DNA of 64,000 nucleotides. Origin: an uncultured Acetatifactor sp. (lineage in GTDB: Bacteria > Bacillota > Clostridia > Lachnospirales > Lachnospiraceae). The stretch spans positions 1-64,000 of the forward strand of contig CAJUIA010000019.1 of NCBI GenBank assembly GCA_910586485.1, in the 5' to 3' direction. Below, one piece after another: positions 51,533 through 59,605 of this stretch. Numbering within the stretch: position 1 is the first letter of the stretch; every line of letters starts with the position of its first letter. The notes below the pieces were generated by a model. It saw only the letters and a list, made by a program, of their open reading frames with translations. It was not told the origin of the DNA and ran no database searches. The translations under genes and the position numbers were made by a program.

Positions 51533-52804
51533 ATGTTACTTGATTATGATAAATGTCGTGAACAATTACCGAAAGTACTATCAGGGGAGCTGGAGCTTCC
51601 TCTGGAGGAATTATGGCCTTTGCTCTATTACGAAACCAATATGGTCCGCGGAAATACAGGCACAGAAGACCAGCAACACATAGAAAACTGTACTGTGCTC
51701 ATGGAGCGCCTGCTGAAAAAAGCAGACCCGGACGATGATATGGATACGGTCTTTGAGGCGTTGGATCAGGTACTGCGCAGATATGTCTCCGTAGACAAGG
51801 TGCTGGATATGCTTACGGAAAACGGATACAGCTTCTCCGAGCCTCAGTATGCCAGCGGCAACCTGACGAACCTCAGGGATTTCCTTCTGGAAGAGTGTTT
51901 CAGCCCGGAGCTGGTTGACAAAATGGTCCAACTGGATATTGATGTGAACGAGCCCCTGATCAAGGGCCGGACTCCCGCTTATATACTGCTTAAGGAAAAT
52001 CGGATCACATCCTGGGGAACGAACAAAAACGAATATGAAGAAGCTCTTGCCAAAACCGTGACAGATCATTTCAGCGTGGAATCTCTGGAAGCCCTTAATG
52101 CCGAAGGCACTTCCGCAGCTCATACCGCCGTCCGTAAAAACCATTTTGAAGTAGTGGAGGCCATGCTGAAAAAGGGAGTGAACGTAAACCTCACGGAGGA
52201 TACCCCCAGTGTTGCCGGCACCACTTTTCTGCATATTGCCTGTGAGCATGGTTACCCCCAGCTGGTAAAAATGCTGATGGACGCAGGGGCAGACGATACC
52301 TTGAAAAATGCGGCAGAAGAAACTGCTGCCCATATTGCCGCTTCCGTAAAAGTTCGTTATAAAGAGATTCGGAACGAAGATCGGGTGGAAATGCTTAAGG
52401 CCCTGGAGCATGTAGACATACCGGGTAAGAACGGCACTACCGCTCTGATGCTGGCTCAGGATCCGCAGTCCTCCCTCACCTTCGCCCTCACTCCCGTGCT
52501 GATTGAAAAGGGAGCCGACGTGAACCGTACGGATAATGATGGAAATACCGCTCTGATGCTCCACACCTTTTGGTATTGCTTCAAGGATGTGGTCAAAGCC
52601 ATGGTGAAAGCCGGATATGACATTAATGCCAGAAACCGGCACGGCGATACGGTACTCCATTATGTGATGAAAAACGGAAACAGTGAAATGGCCGTCTACC
52701 TGATTAAAAAGGGCGCGGACGTGAACATCGCCAATGACAAGCAGGTTACTCCTGCGCAGATCGCTGTGGAAAAGGGCCTGGACGAAATATTGGCCTTCCT
52801 GTAA
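51533..52804 (+). CDS. Ankyrin repeat protein, second copy
   Basis: The 423 residues begin with about 170 residues of non-repeat helical sequence (MLLDYDKCREQLPKVL, LEELWPLLYY) and then ankyrin repeats: GTSAAHTAVRKNHFEVVEAMLKKG, GTTFLHIACEHGYPQLVKMLMDAG, GNTALMLHTFWYCFKDVVKAMVKAG, GDTVLHYVMKNGNSEMAVYLIKKG. AAGGGAAT precedes the ATG. It belongs to the same rightward unit as the DUF1266 protein and the first ankyrin protein, with 87 bases between. It converges with a small DUF6472 gene. Confidence 0.88.
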   Translation: MLLDYDKCREQLPKVLSGELELPLEELWPLLYYETNMVRGNTGTEDQQHIENCTVLMERLLKKADPDDDMDTVFEALDQVLRRYVSVDKVLDMLTENGYSFSEPQYASGNLTNLRDFLLEECFSPELVDKMVQLDIDVNEPLIKGRTPAYILLKENRITSWGTNKNEYEEALAKTVTDHFSVESLEALNAEGTSAAHTAVRKNHFEVVEAMLKKGVNVNLTEDTPSVAGTTFLHIACEHGYPQLVKMLMDAGADDTLKNAAEETAAHIAASVKVRYKEIRNEDRVEMLKALEHVDIPGKNGTTALMLAQDPQSSLTFALTPVLIEKGADVNRTDNDGNTALMLHTFWYCFKDVVKAMVKAGYDINARNRHGDTVLHYVMKNGNSEMAVYLIKKGADVNIANDKQVTPAQIAVEKGLDEILAFL

Positions 52805-52805
52805 T

Positions 52806-52985
52806 TTACATCTGGTGCCTTACCACACCATATTCGTCATCCGGCCGGAAGTAAGGACATTCCTGCCGGGTGGCGGACAGGAAACGGTACATTTCATCCT
52901 CATCCAGATTTACCATGCAGGTGTAACATTCATAGTCTTCATCATATACGTAATTGACACACATGTCGCAATTCGAAACTGCCAT
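52806..52985 (-). CDS. DUF6472-like cysteine-rich mini-protein
   Basis: Read leftward from an ATG at 52983-52985 after GGAGGG, the frame codes 59 residues: MAVSNCDMCVNYVYDEDYEC, then YTCMVNLDEDEMYRFL and CPYFRPDDEYGVVRHQM. Six cysteines in CxxC-like positions suggest bound zinc or iron. The sequence matches the small DUF6472 family that is nearly universal in Lachnospiraceae; function unknown. Its stop is two bases from the end of the ankyrin gene on the other strand. Confidence 0.85.
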   Translation of the reverse strand: MAVSNCDMCVNYVYDEDYECYTCMVNLDEDEMYRFLSATRQECPYFRPDDEYGVVRHQM

Positions 52986-53005
52986 ATTTCCCTCCGATTT
53001 TCACG

Positions 53006-53848
53006 CTAGTCAACGTTCAGGCGGGCATAAATTTCCCGCTTGGGACATCCTCTGTCCTTCGCCACCTGCTTCATGGCCGCCTTACGTTCCATGCCCTGAT
53101 TTTCATAATAAGCCATGTGTTCCTCAATGCTCAAATCCTCCCAGGCAGCAATCTCTTCCCTGCGCTTTTCTTCCCGGCTTTTCCCCTCCAGCACAAGAAC
53201 ATATTCCCCCCTGGGCTCCTGACCTTCATAATAGGCTAATGCCTGTTCCAGCGTAGTAGGCATCACCGTCTCAAATTTTTTGGTAAGCTCCCTGCAGAGG
53301 GTGACTCTCCTCTCCCCAAGGGCTTCTCTTAATTCCGCCAACGTCCGTACCAGATGATGAGGCGCTTCATAAAGGATGACTGTGCGGCTTTCCTCCGCCA
53401 GCTCCTCCAAAATCTCCTGCCGCTCCTTCTTTTCCCCCGGCAGAAAGCCCTCAAAGCAAAAGCGTCTGGTGGACAGGCCGGAAAGAGTCAGAGCCGTAAT
53501 ACATGCGGACGGTCCCGGCAGCGAGGTAACAGGAATGCCTTCCTGCTGACACAGCTTTACCAGTACCTCGCCCGGATCGGAAATTGCCGGCGTTCCCGCA
53601 TCGGTAATCAGGGCAATATTTTTCCCCGCCTGCAGCTGCTCCGCCAGCTGTCCGGCCTTTTCCACCTTATTATACTCATGATAGCTGGTCATGGGTGTGT
53701 GAATGTCAAAATGATTCAGCAGCTTTATACTGTTTCGAGTATCCTCCGCCGCAATCACATCCACCATTCGCAGGGTTTCCACCACCCGGAGCGTCATGTC
53801 CTGCAGATTGCCTATTGGCGTTGCACATAAATACAAGGTTCCCGGCAT
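53006..53848 (-). CDS. rsmI: 16S rRNA (cytidine1402-2'-O)-methyltransferase
   Basis: The 280-residue protein (MPGTLYL start; a 24-codon open extension upstream lacks support) has the RsmI hallmarks: GTLYLCATPIGNLQDMTLRVVETL, AEDTRNSIKLLNHF, ALITDAGTPAISDPGEVLVK and the SLPGPSACITALTLSGL segment. It methylates the ribose of C1402 in 16S rRNA with RsmH. A Lys/Arg-rich C-terminal part (EEKRREEIAAW) follows. The weak GGAAGG upstream is the only ribosome site seen. Confidence 0.93.
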   Translation of the reverse strand: MPGTLYLCATPIGNLQDMTLRVVETLRMVDVIAAEDTRNSIKLLNHFDIHTPMTSYHEYNKVEKAGQLAEQLQAGKNIALITDAGTPAISDPGEVLVKLCQQEGIPVTSLPGPSACITALTLSGLSTRRFCFEGFLPGEKKERQEILEELAEESRTVILYEAPHHLVRTLAELREALGERRVTLCRELTKKFETVMPTTLEQALAYYEGQEPRGEYVLVLEGKSREEKRREEIAAWEDLSIEEHMAYYENQGMERKAAMKQVAKDRGCPKREIYARLNVD

Positions 53849-53877
53849 GTTACCATAATCATCCTTCCCAAAATAAT

Positions 53878-53917
53878 TGTAACAGCCCAGCCATCGCAGT
53901 ACGACCAGGCTGTTACA
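53878..53917. promoter_or_regulatory. Inverted repeat in the rsmI upstream region
   Basis: TGTAACAGCC (53878-53887) pairs perfectly with GGCTGTTACA (53908-53917). It lies 30 bases upstream of the rsmI start and about 55 bases past the histidine-kinase stop. No T-run follows leftward, so an attenuator or operator is more likely than a terminator. Confidence 0.45.
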
Positions 53918-53972
53918 CATTATATATCAATTCTTCTACACGCGCAATCCGCTTTGACTGATTACACGTCCT

Positions 53973-56465
53973 TCACTCCGTCCGGAAGGAAACCTTCACA
54001 ATAAACAGATCCGCGTTGAATTCCAGTTCAAACTGACCGCCGCAGGCCTCCGTAAAGCTCTGGGCAATGGAAAGCCCCAGGCCGCTCCCGCCGTCGGTAC
54101 GGCTCTTATCCCCTCTGTAAAAGCGTTCCGTAAAGTTTTTATCCTCGTTCAGCTCCATATGAGAGGTATTCTTAACGCTTGCCACGGCTGCCTTTCCTTC
54201 TACTTTTAAGGCCACATACACTCTGGAGCCCTCCAGGGAATACTTCAGGGCGTTTTGAAATAAATTCTGAAATACGCGGTACATTCTCTGCCCGTCGGCA
54301 AAAATCATCACTGGCGTCTCCGGAAGCTCCGTGCGGAAGGATACGCCGCTGCCCTGAATTTCCTCGTCCATATCCGCCAGGGTCTGCCGCAGCAGCTTAC
54401 CAAAATCCAGCCTTTCCATATTCATGGGGAGCTCTCCGGAAGCGGCCTTGCTCACCGAAAACACATCCTGCACCATGTTTTTCAGCCTCTGGGACTTCTC
54501 GTCCAGTATCCTTACATAATCCTTCACATGCTCCGGCAGCCCTTCTTCTTCCTTCAAAAACTGCACATAACTGATAATCGAGGTCAGCGGCGTCTTCAGA
54601 TCATGGGACACATTGGCGATCAGCTCCACCTTCATGCGTTCGCTCTTCATCTGCTCGTCCACGGCGCCGGCCATCCCCTGCCGGATATTCTCCAGCTGCT
54701 CCATAGCCGTTCCCAGATCCTTACCCGCCGTCCTTTCCGTACCGTTCTGTCCGTCCCCGGAATTTTCAGGATTCTTTCCTTCCTCCGTATTGATCCTGCT
54801 GCTGCCATTACTGTCTGATTTATCGGCATAATCTCCGTTACAGATTTCCCCGATCCGCACCGACAGCGCATCCACCTCTCTGGCTGCCTTCACGTTCTTT
54901 ATTCCCACCAGCCAGGCCGCCAATATCATAGCCAGCGCTGCCAAAAGCCAGGGCACAAAAATCACTTCTGCCTCGCAATACCTCCACAGCTCATTTCCGT
55001 AAACAGTTCCGGCGGCTGCCACAAGCGTCAAAATACTGCAAAAAATTACCACCCCCAGTAAAATTGCGCTGCGGTGCACCATTCTCCTGCTTAAAGGCTC
55101 CTTCATCTCTCTGGCGGAATAGGCCCTGCAGCATTTGGCAATCAGGCCATGCCTCCACACCTTCCTGTTGTGCTTTATGTCATTCACTGTCAGGTAAATC
55201 GTCCAAAACAGCACCACCCAGAAGATACCGGACAGATAACACAGATCGGACAAAAACCATTTTGCATATTCAACGCCTGCTTCCGCGCTGCCGTCATAGG
55301 CCTGCTGCAATTCCCACCATACATCGACGCTGCCTGCATTCCGAAAAAAATCTCGCATCCCGCCAAGCAGTATATCAAGAGCGCCCCACAAAAGCAAAAT
55401 CTTGCATTCCACCCAGATCCTTCCCTGGAACGCCGCAAGCCTTCCTGCCGCCTCCCGTCTGCTTCCCCTGCAGAAGCAGGAAAGGACAAGCAGCACCAGT
55501 CCTGTAATACAGCATGCCAGATTCCGCCGTAGAAGCCTTTTATCTTCCTGCATACGATACTGCATCCAGTAAAGCCCATTTTCCTGCTGACGGTATCCGC
55601 CGTTTTTATCCAGCCCCACGGTATAAAGCACCGGCTCTCTTGCGGCGGCGATACAAATCACTGTCTTTTTCATTTCATCGCTCACCGGGAAATTGCGGTA
55701 ACCGGGAACATACCAGTCATTTCCCTCCCGATAATAACCGTCACCGTATACGTCTGCTTCCTTCCCGTCCTTTGTGATCCTAACCTTTTCCCCGTCAAAA
55801 TACAAAAGAAAATTATAACCCTCTGGGGCCTGCATACTGCCGTCCTTCAAGGACAAATCCGCATTGGAATACAGCAGCTTTCCGTCATGGGAAATACTGT
55901 AGAGCAGGTTTTTATCCTCCTGCATGCCGTCGAAATACGCTTCGGTAATCCGCTGCTTCCACTTTGCAATGCGCTCTTCCCGTTCTCTGATTTGTTCCTC
56001 CGTAAGCGGCTGATCGGCCTCCTGCTTCGAATCCTCCGAAGAAGGAAGCGGAACAGGAACAAATTCGCCGTACTCATTATAATACCATTCCTCCCAGTCC
56101 GCCCAGTCTTCCTCCGTCACCCCGTAATCTGTGACAGCTCCATCCGCGCCCTGCTGGATAACCAAATTCTCCGCCATGGCAATCCCTCCCGCACTTTGCG
56201 TCAGGTACGTCTCTTCGACCAAAGGGTTATTGTAATAGCTTCCATATGCCGGGCAGCCGTTTATCGCAATGGACAAAAAGTTTTCCAGACGGTTTGATAT
56301 ATACCATCTGAATTCCCTGCTTTGCTGGTAATCCTCCGTCCGCGCTTCCGGTGTCCACGGCTTGCTGCGAAGCAGCCCCGGCAAGCTTCCAAGAGTCAGA
56401 CTGACCCCCAGAAAAAAGATAAGAAAACTTAAAAACCTGCTAATGCTTTTCCATTTTGTATCCAA
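53973..56465 (-). CDS. Sensor histidine kinase with large extracytoplasmic domain
   Basis: The 830-residue protein has an N-terminal helix (FLSFLIFFLGVSLTLGSL), an outer domain of about 300 residues, five more membrane helices (about 330-540), then a HisKA domain with LIANVSHDLKTPLTSIISYVQF and an HATPase domain (FQNLFQNALKYSLEG; DGGSGLGLSIAQSF). A Ser/Asn-rich linker (SDSNGSSRINTEEGKNPENSG) precedes the coiled region. The HATPase G1 box (D-x-G-x-G) is not obvious. Its gene overlaps the end of the response-regulator gene by 26 bases. The signal is unknown. Confidence 0.92.
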   Translation of the reverse strand: MDTKWKSISRFLSFLIFFLGVSLTLGSLPGLLRSKPWTPEARTEDYQQSREFRWYISNRLENFLSIAINGCPAYGSYYNNPLVEETYLTQSAGGIAMAENLVIQQGADGAVTDYGVTEEDWADWEEWYYNEYGEFVPVPLPSSEDSKQEADQPLTEEQIREREERIAKWKQRITEAYFDGMQEDKNLLYSISHDGKLLYSNADLSLKDGSMQAPEGYNFLLYFDGEKVRITKDGKEADVYGDGYYREGNDWYVPGYRNFPVSDEMKKTVICIAAAREPVLYTVGLDKNGGYRQQENGLYWMQYRMQEDKRLLRRNLACCITGLVLLVLSCFCRGSRREAAGRLAAFQGRIWVECKILLLWGALDILLGGMRDFFRNAGSVDVWWELQQAYDGSAEAGVEYAKWFLSDLCYLSGIFWVVLFWTIYLTVNDIKHNRKVWRHGLIAKCCRAYSAREMKEPLSRRMVHRSAILLGVVIFCSILTLVAAAGTVYGNELWRYCEAEVIFVPWLLAALAMILAAWLVGIKNVKAAREVDALSVRIGEICNGDYADKSDSNGSSRINTEEGKNPENSGDGQNGTERTAGKDLGTAMEQLENIRQGMAGAVDEQMKSERMKVELIANVSHDLKTPLTSIISYVQFLKEEEGLPEHVKDYVRILDEKSQRLKNMVQDVFSVSKAASGELPMNMERLDFGKLLRQTLADMDEEIQGSGVSFRTELPETPVMIFADGQRMYRVFQNLFQNALKYSLEGSRVYVALKVEGKAAVASVKNTSHMELNEDKNFTERFYRGDKSRTDGGSGLGLSIAQSFTEACGGQFELEFNADLFIVKVSFRTE

Positions 56466-57138
56466 TTCCCCACACCACCTTTAAGTATTCTGGCTCTTTC
56501 GGATTCAGCTCCAGCTTTTCACGGATGCGTCGGATATGCACCATCACCGTATTTTCCGAGGCGTATGCTTCCTCGTCCCAGACACGGCGATAGATTTCCT
56601 CCGCCGGAAAAATCCGGCCGGGATTGCGCATGAGCAGCTCGATGATGCCGGTCTCTTTGGCGGTCAGCCTCACAGGCTCACCGTCTGCATACAGAAGCTT
56701 TTCATCCGTACGGTACAGCAGCCTGCCGTTTCTGATCTCGCCGATCCTGCTTCCCGCATGAATGTCTCCCAGACAGGTATATCTGCGGAGCTGGCTTTTC
56801 ACCCTGGCTGCCAGCTCCTGGGGATTGTAGGGCTTACATACATAATCATCCGCCCCCATGGACAATCCCAACACCTTATCGGTATCCTCGCTTTTGGCGC
56901 TGAGGACGATGACCGGAATATTCTGTTTTTCCCGGATGCGCATCAGGGCCGACAAACCGTCCAGCCTGGGCATCATCACGTCGATCAGCACCAGCCTCAC
57001 CTGCCTGGAAGCCAAAATATCCAATGCCTGCAGGCCGTCATAGGCCTTCAGCACCTCATATCCTTCGCCCTCCAGCAGAATGCTGATTGCCTTCACAATC
57101 TCCCTGTCATCATCCACCACCAGTATACAGTCGCTCAT
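56440..57138 (-). CDS. OmpR-family response regulator
   Basis: The 232 residues contain a receiver (ILVVDDDREIVKAISILLEGEGY; LVLIDVMMPRLDGLSAL; YVCKPYNPQELAARVKS) and a winged-helix DNA-binding domain (LTAKETGIIELLMRNPGRIFPAEEIYRRVW; TVMVHIRRIREKLE). The start at 57138 follows GGAGG that sits directly after hairpin element C. It is coupled to the kinase gene. Likely sites for self-control are the direct repeats at 57322-57364. Confidence 0.94.
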   Translation of the reverse strand: MSDCILVVDDDREIVKAISILLEGEGYEVLKAYDGLQALDILASRQVRLVLIDVMMPRLDGLSALMRIREKQNIPVIVLSAKSEDTDKVLGLSMGADDYVCKPYNPQELAARVKSQLRRYTCLGDIHAGSRIGEIRNGRLLYRTDEKLLYADGEPVRLTAKETGIIELLMRNPGRIFPAEEIYRRVWDEEAYASENTVMVHIRRIREKLELNPKEPEYLKVVWGIGYKMEKH

Positions 57139-57147
57139 ACTTTCCTC

Positions 57148-57180
57148 CATGCCGCCTCCGGCGGCACAAACCAATCCCAT
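57148..57180 (-). repeat. Dispersed GC-rich hairpin element, copy C
   Basis: It shares CATGCCG, the GGCACAAA block, AATC and a final ATG with copies A and B, with a hairpin core TGCCGCC-TCC-GGCGGCA (57150-57166). It abuts the ribosome-binding site (57144-57148) of the response regulator, so folding could limit its translation. Confidence 0.6.
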
Positions 57181-57196
57181 GGAACTAAAGTTTCAT

Positions 57197-57281
57197 GAAG
57201 AACGCTGATTTTGCGTTCTTCGAGGCGAAACATAGATTTTCTTAGGTTGAGCCTTTTCAACTTTAGAAAATCTTTTCGCCT
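57197..57281 (-). other. Two strong hairpins in the response-regulator leader
   Basis: GAAGAACGC (57197-57205) pairs with GCGTTCTTC (57213-57221). A second, longer stem joins AGGCGAAA (57223-57230) to TTTCGCCT (57274-57281) with AGATTTTCT/AGAAAATCT and GTTGA/TCAAC inside. Both lie in the probable 5' leader, and either could be a terminator for the upstream methyltransferase or a regulatory structure. Confidence 0.6.
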
Positions 57282-57321
57282 TTCTTGCCTCATCCGAAGG
57301 CTGTAATCAGAATACCCCGGA

Positions 57322-57364
57322 TTTTTTACAAATTGCTGGCAGGTTTTCTTACATATTTCTTACA
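57322..57364 (-). promoter_or_regulatory. Direct repeats, probable response-regulator binding site
   Basis: On the leftward strand TGTAAGAAA occurs twice with an 11-base period (57356-57364 and 57345-57353), with a further TGTAAAAAA at 57322-57330, 23 bases on. Spacing near 11 places the repeats on one DNA face, as OmpR-family dimers bind. They are upstream of the response-regulator leader and support self-activation. Confidence 0.5.
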
Positions 57365-57379
57365 AGTTCTGTAACGGCA

Positions 57380-58117
57380 CTAATATCCGTAGGTGTCGCG
57401 GATCTCCGGCATATACTCCCCCGGAGACCGAAAAACGATCAGGGGCCGCTCTACCTTCATGCGGGGTTTTCCGCCCCGAACCGCTTCGATCAGCACCATG
57501 TTAGGCTCCCTGTCCACATAGGGATGGACCATCTGCATTCTTTTAGGCTCCAGCTTATACTTAACCAATGTTGTCATAATCTCCGTCAGCCGAAAGGGAC
57601 GATGCACCAGGAAAAAATGCCCGCCGGGCTTTAACAGCCTGGCCGTCTGTCCGGCCACGTCCTCAAAAGTGCATAATATTTCGTGACGGGCTATGGCCTT
57701 GGGCCCGTCCGGGTTGGTAAGTCCATGGTTTCCGATCATATAAGGCGGATTACAGGTTATACAATCAAAAGAAGCAGACGGGAAAAATAAGTCTGCTTCT
57801 TTTATGTCACCTGTTACAATATCTATTTTGTCCGACAGGCCGTTCAATGCCACGCTTCTGGCTGCCATGTCGGCACTCTCCGCCTGAATCTCCAGCCCCG
57901 TCAAATGGGAACAGCCGTATTTGGCTTCCATCAAAAGGGGAATAATACCGGTCCCCGTCCCCAGATCCAGCAGCTTATCCTCTTTTCCTGCATGAGCAAA
58001 GCCTGTCAGAAGAACCGCATCCATTCCGAAGCAAAATCTGTCAGGACTCTGGATAATCCGATACCCGTTCCGCTGCAGATCGTCCAATCTCTCATTATCC
58101 TTCAAAGCTATCGTCAT
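57380..58117 (-). CDS. tRNA1(Val) (adenine37-N6)-methyltransferase-like protein
   Basis: The 245 residues show a Rossmann methyltransferase: LLDLGTGTGIIPLLMEAKYG, LTGLEIQAESADMAARS, and the catalytic NPPY in FDCITCNPPYMIG. The N-terminal RIIQSPDRFCFGMDAVLLTGF is typical of TrmN6/YabB. It methylates an adenine N6 in tRNA or a related RNA. Its start overlaps the end of ricT by 23 bases, as in many Firmicutes, where these genes sit together near rsmI and the initiation cluster. Confidence 0.9.
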   Translation of the reverse strand: MTIALKDNERLDDLQRNGYRIIQSPDRFCFGMDAVLLTGFAHAGKEDKLLDLGTGTGIIPLLMEAKYGCSHLTGLEIQAESADMAARSVALNGLSDKIDIVTGDIKEADLFFPSASFDCITCNPPYMIGNHGLTNPDGPKAIARHEILCTFEDVAGQTARLLKPGGHFFLVHRPFRLTEIMTTLVKYKLEPKRMQMVHPYVDREPNMVLIEAVRGGKPRMKVERPLIVFRSPGEYMPEIRDTYGY

Positions 58118-59456
58118 TTTGCCTTACCTGTTCCCCCTGCTGGCTGTTCTGCCGATACTTATGACGGCTTCTGTTTCCCTGCCGCTGTTCCTCACCGAAC
58201 CTTTGTCCGGCCTGACGGCTCCGGTTATCACGATGTTGACCGTCCTCCTGACGGCTTCGGTTATCACGATACTGCCCGTCCCTCTGGCGGCTCCGGCTGT
58301 CGCGGCGCTGACCGTCCTCCTGGCGGCTCCGATTGTCACGACGCTGACCATCCTCCTGACGGCTCCGATTATCGCGGCGCTGACCGTCCTCCTGGCCGCT
58401 GCGGTTGTCCCGATGCTGTTCCCGTTCCTGGCCGCCGCGGTTGTCCCGATGCTGTTCCCATTCCTGGCCGCTGTGATTCTCCCAATGCTGCTCCCGCTCC
58501 TGGCGGCTCCGGCCTCTCCCGGCCTGACGTTTGCTGCCATCCTCCTGCTCCATCGCCTCGGCGCCCTGCTGTTCTTCCTTCTCCAGCTTCTCCAGCTCCT
58601 GCAGCTCTTCCCTGGACAGGTCCATCTTTTCCTTTTTTCCGTGCCTGCGTCGGAATTGGAGCTCTTCCACAGGGTATTCTTTGATTTCTTTCTCGTCGCC
58701 CTCATCCACCACAATTTTCACAAGCTGGCGCAGCACATTAACGCTCTGCACCTCGCCCTTAAGGCCGTCGGCAGTGGTCACATAATCACCCACGCCCGGC
58801 AGCTTCCGATTCAGCTCAACATATGTTTCCTCTTCATTTTTCAGGCAGCACATTAATCTGCCGCAGACACCGGAAATTTTTGTAGGATTCAGAGAAAGAT
58901 TCTGTTCCTTTGCCATCTTGATCGAAACCGGAATAAAGTCCGAAAGATAGCTGTGGCAGCAAAGGGGACGTCCGCAGATACCGATACCGCCTACAATCTT
59001 GGTTTCATCCCTGACACCAATCTGACGAAGCTCGATCCTGGTCTTAAACACACTGGCCAGATCCTTTACCAGCTCTCTGAAGTCAATGCGCCCGTCCGCC
59101 GTAAAATAAAACAGAACCTTATTATTATCAAAGGTATATTCCGCGTCAATGAGCTTCATCTCCAGCTCGTGCTTGCGGATCTTTTCCAGACAAATCCGAA
59201 AGGCTTCCTTCTCCTTGATCTTATTATTGGCCTCCTGCTCCATATCCCTTTCGTTTGCAATGCGAAGCACCGGCTTTAAGGGCTGGACAACCTTGTCATC
59301 CTCCACCTCCCTGATGCCCGCCATCACCGTTCCAAATTCAATACCTCTGGCGGTCTCTACGATAACGTGATCCCCCCGCTTTATTTCAAAATTTACAGGG
59401 TCAAAAAAATAAATTTTGCCTGCCGTCCGAAATCTTACGCCTATTACCTTTGTCAT
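58095..59456 (-). CDS. ricT: PSP1-domain protein RicT with a long repetitive tail
   Basis: Residues 1-275 match RicT (YaaT): MTKVIGVRFRTAGKIYFFDP, then CGRPLCCHSYLSDFIPVSIKMAKEQNLSLNPTKISGVCGRLMCCLKNEEE with the cysteines that help bind [4Fe-4S] clusters in the RicA/F/T complex, which aids RNase Y in mRNA maturation and sporulation. The remaining ~170 residues are acidic-helical and then eight 12-residue repeats rich in Arg, Gln, Asp and Asn, absent from the Bacillus protein (about 275 residues). The tail could bind RNA. The start was kept at MTKVIG; no alternative is better. Confidence 0.9.
   Translation of the reverse strand: MTKVIGVRFRTAGKIYFFDPVNFEIKRGDHVIVETARGIEFGTVMAGIREVEDDKVVQPLKPVLRIANERDMEQEANNKIKEKEAFRICLEKIRKHELEMKLIDAEYTFDNNKVLFYFTADGRIDFRELVKDLASVFKTRIELRQIGVRDETKIVGGIGICGRPLCCHSYLSDFIPVSIKMAKEQNLSLNPTKISGVCGRLMCCLKNEEETYVELNRKLPGVGDYVTTADGLKGEVQSVNVLRQLVKIVVDEGDEKEIKEYPVEELQFRRRHGKKEKMDLSREELQELEKLEKEEQQGAEAMEQEDGSKRQAGRGRSRQEREQHWENHSGQEWEQHRDNRGGQEREQHRDNRSGQEDGQRRDNRSRQEDGQRRDNRSRQEDGQRRDSRSRQRDGQYRDNRSRQEDGQHRDNRSRQAGQRFGEEQRQGNRSRHKYRQNSQQGEQVRQNDDSFEG
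58221..58508 (-). repeat. Eight tandem 36-bp units coding 12-residue repeats in RicT
   Basis: Units follow the pattern SRQEDGQRRDNR, from residue 317 to 412. Units four to eight are nearly identical. The 36-bp period is in phase with codons. Confidence 0.85.
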
Positions 59457-59498
59457 CTATCTACCTCACTGGCTTTACGCCTTCCCTTTATCGGCACT

Positions 59499-59527
59499 AT
59501 ACCATAAATGCTTCGCATTTACGGTAT
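59499..59527 (-). other. Hairpin in the ricT leader
   Basis: ATACCATAAATGC pairs with GCATTTACGGTAT around TTC/TTCG, with one mismatch, just before the 48-bp promoter module at 59529-59576. It would lie in the 5' leader of the ricT mRNA. Confidence 0.5.
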
Positions 59528-59528
59528 G

Positions 59529-59576
59529 GATGGCCATTCGGCCGTTTCCTGACATGAATATGGTTATTATACCATG
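59529..59576 (-). repeat. 48-bp promoter module, copy 1 (upstream of ricT)
   Basis: On the leftward strand it reads CATGGTATAAT (extended -10, TGGTATAAT) at one end and GGCCGAATGGCCATC at the other. It matches copy 2 (63336-63383) in 41 of 48 positions without gaps. It lies 73 bases upstream of the ricT start in the direction of transcription. Confidence 0.7.
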
Positions 59577-59605
59577 TCCGCATTTCAATTACCACTGTTA
59601 TATTC

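Noticed and set aside
58221..58508. Regularly spaced 36-bp repeats that could suggest a CRISPR array
   Set aside because: The units are contiguous with no spacers, lie in the ricT reading frame, and keep codon phase.
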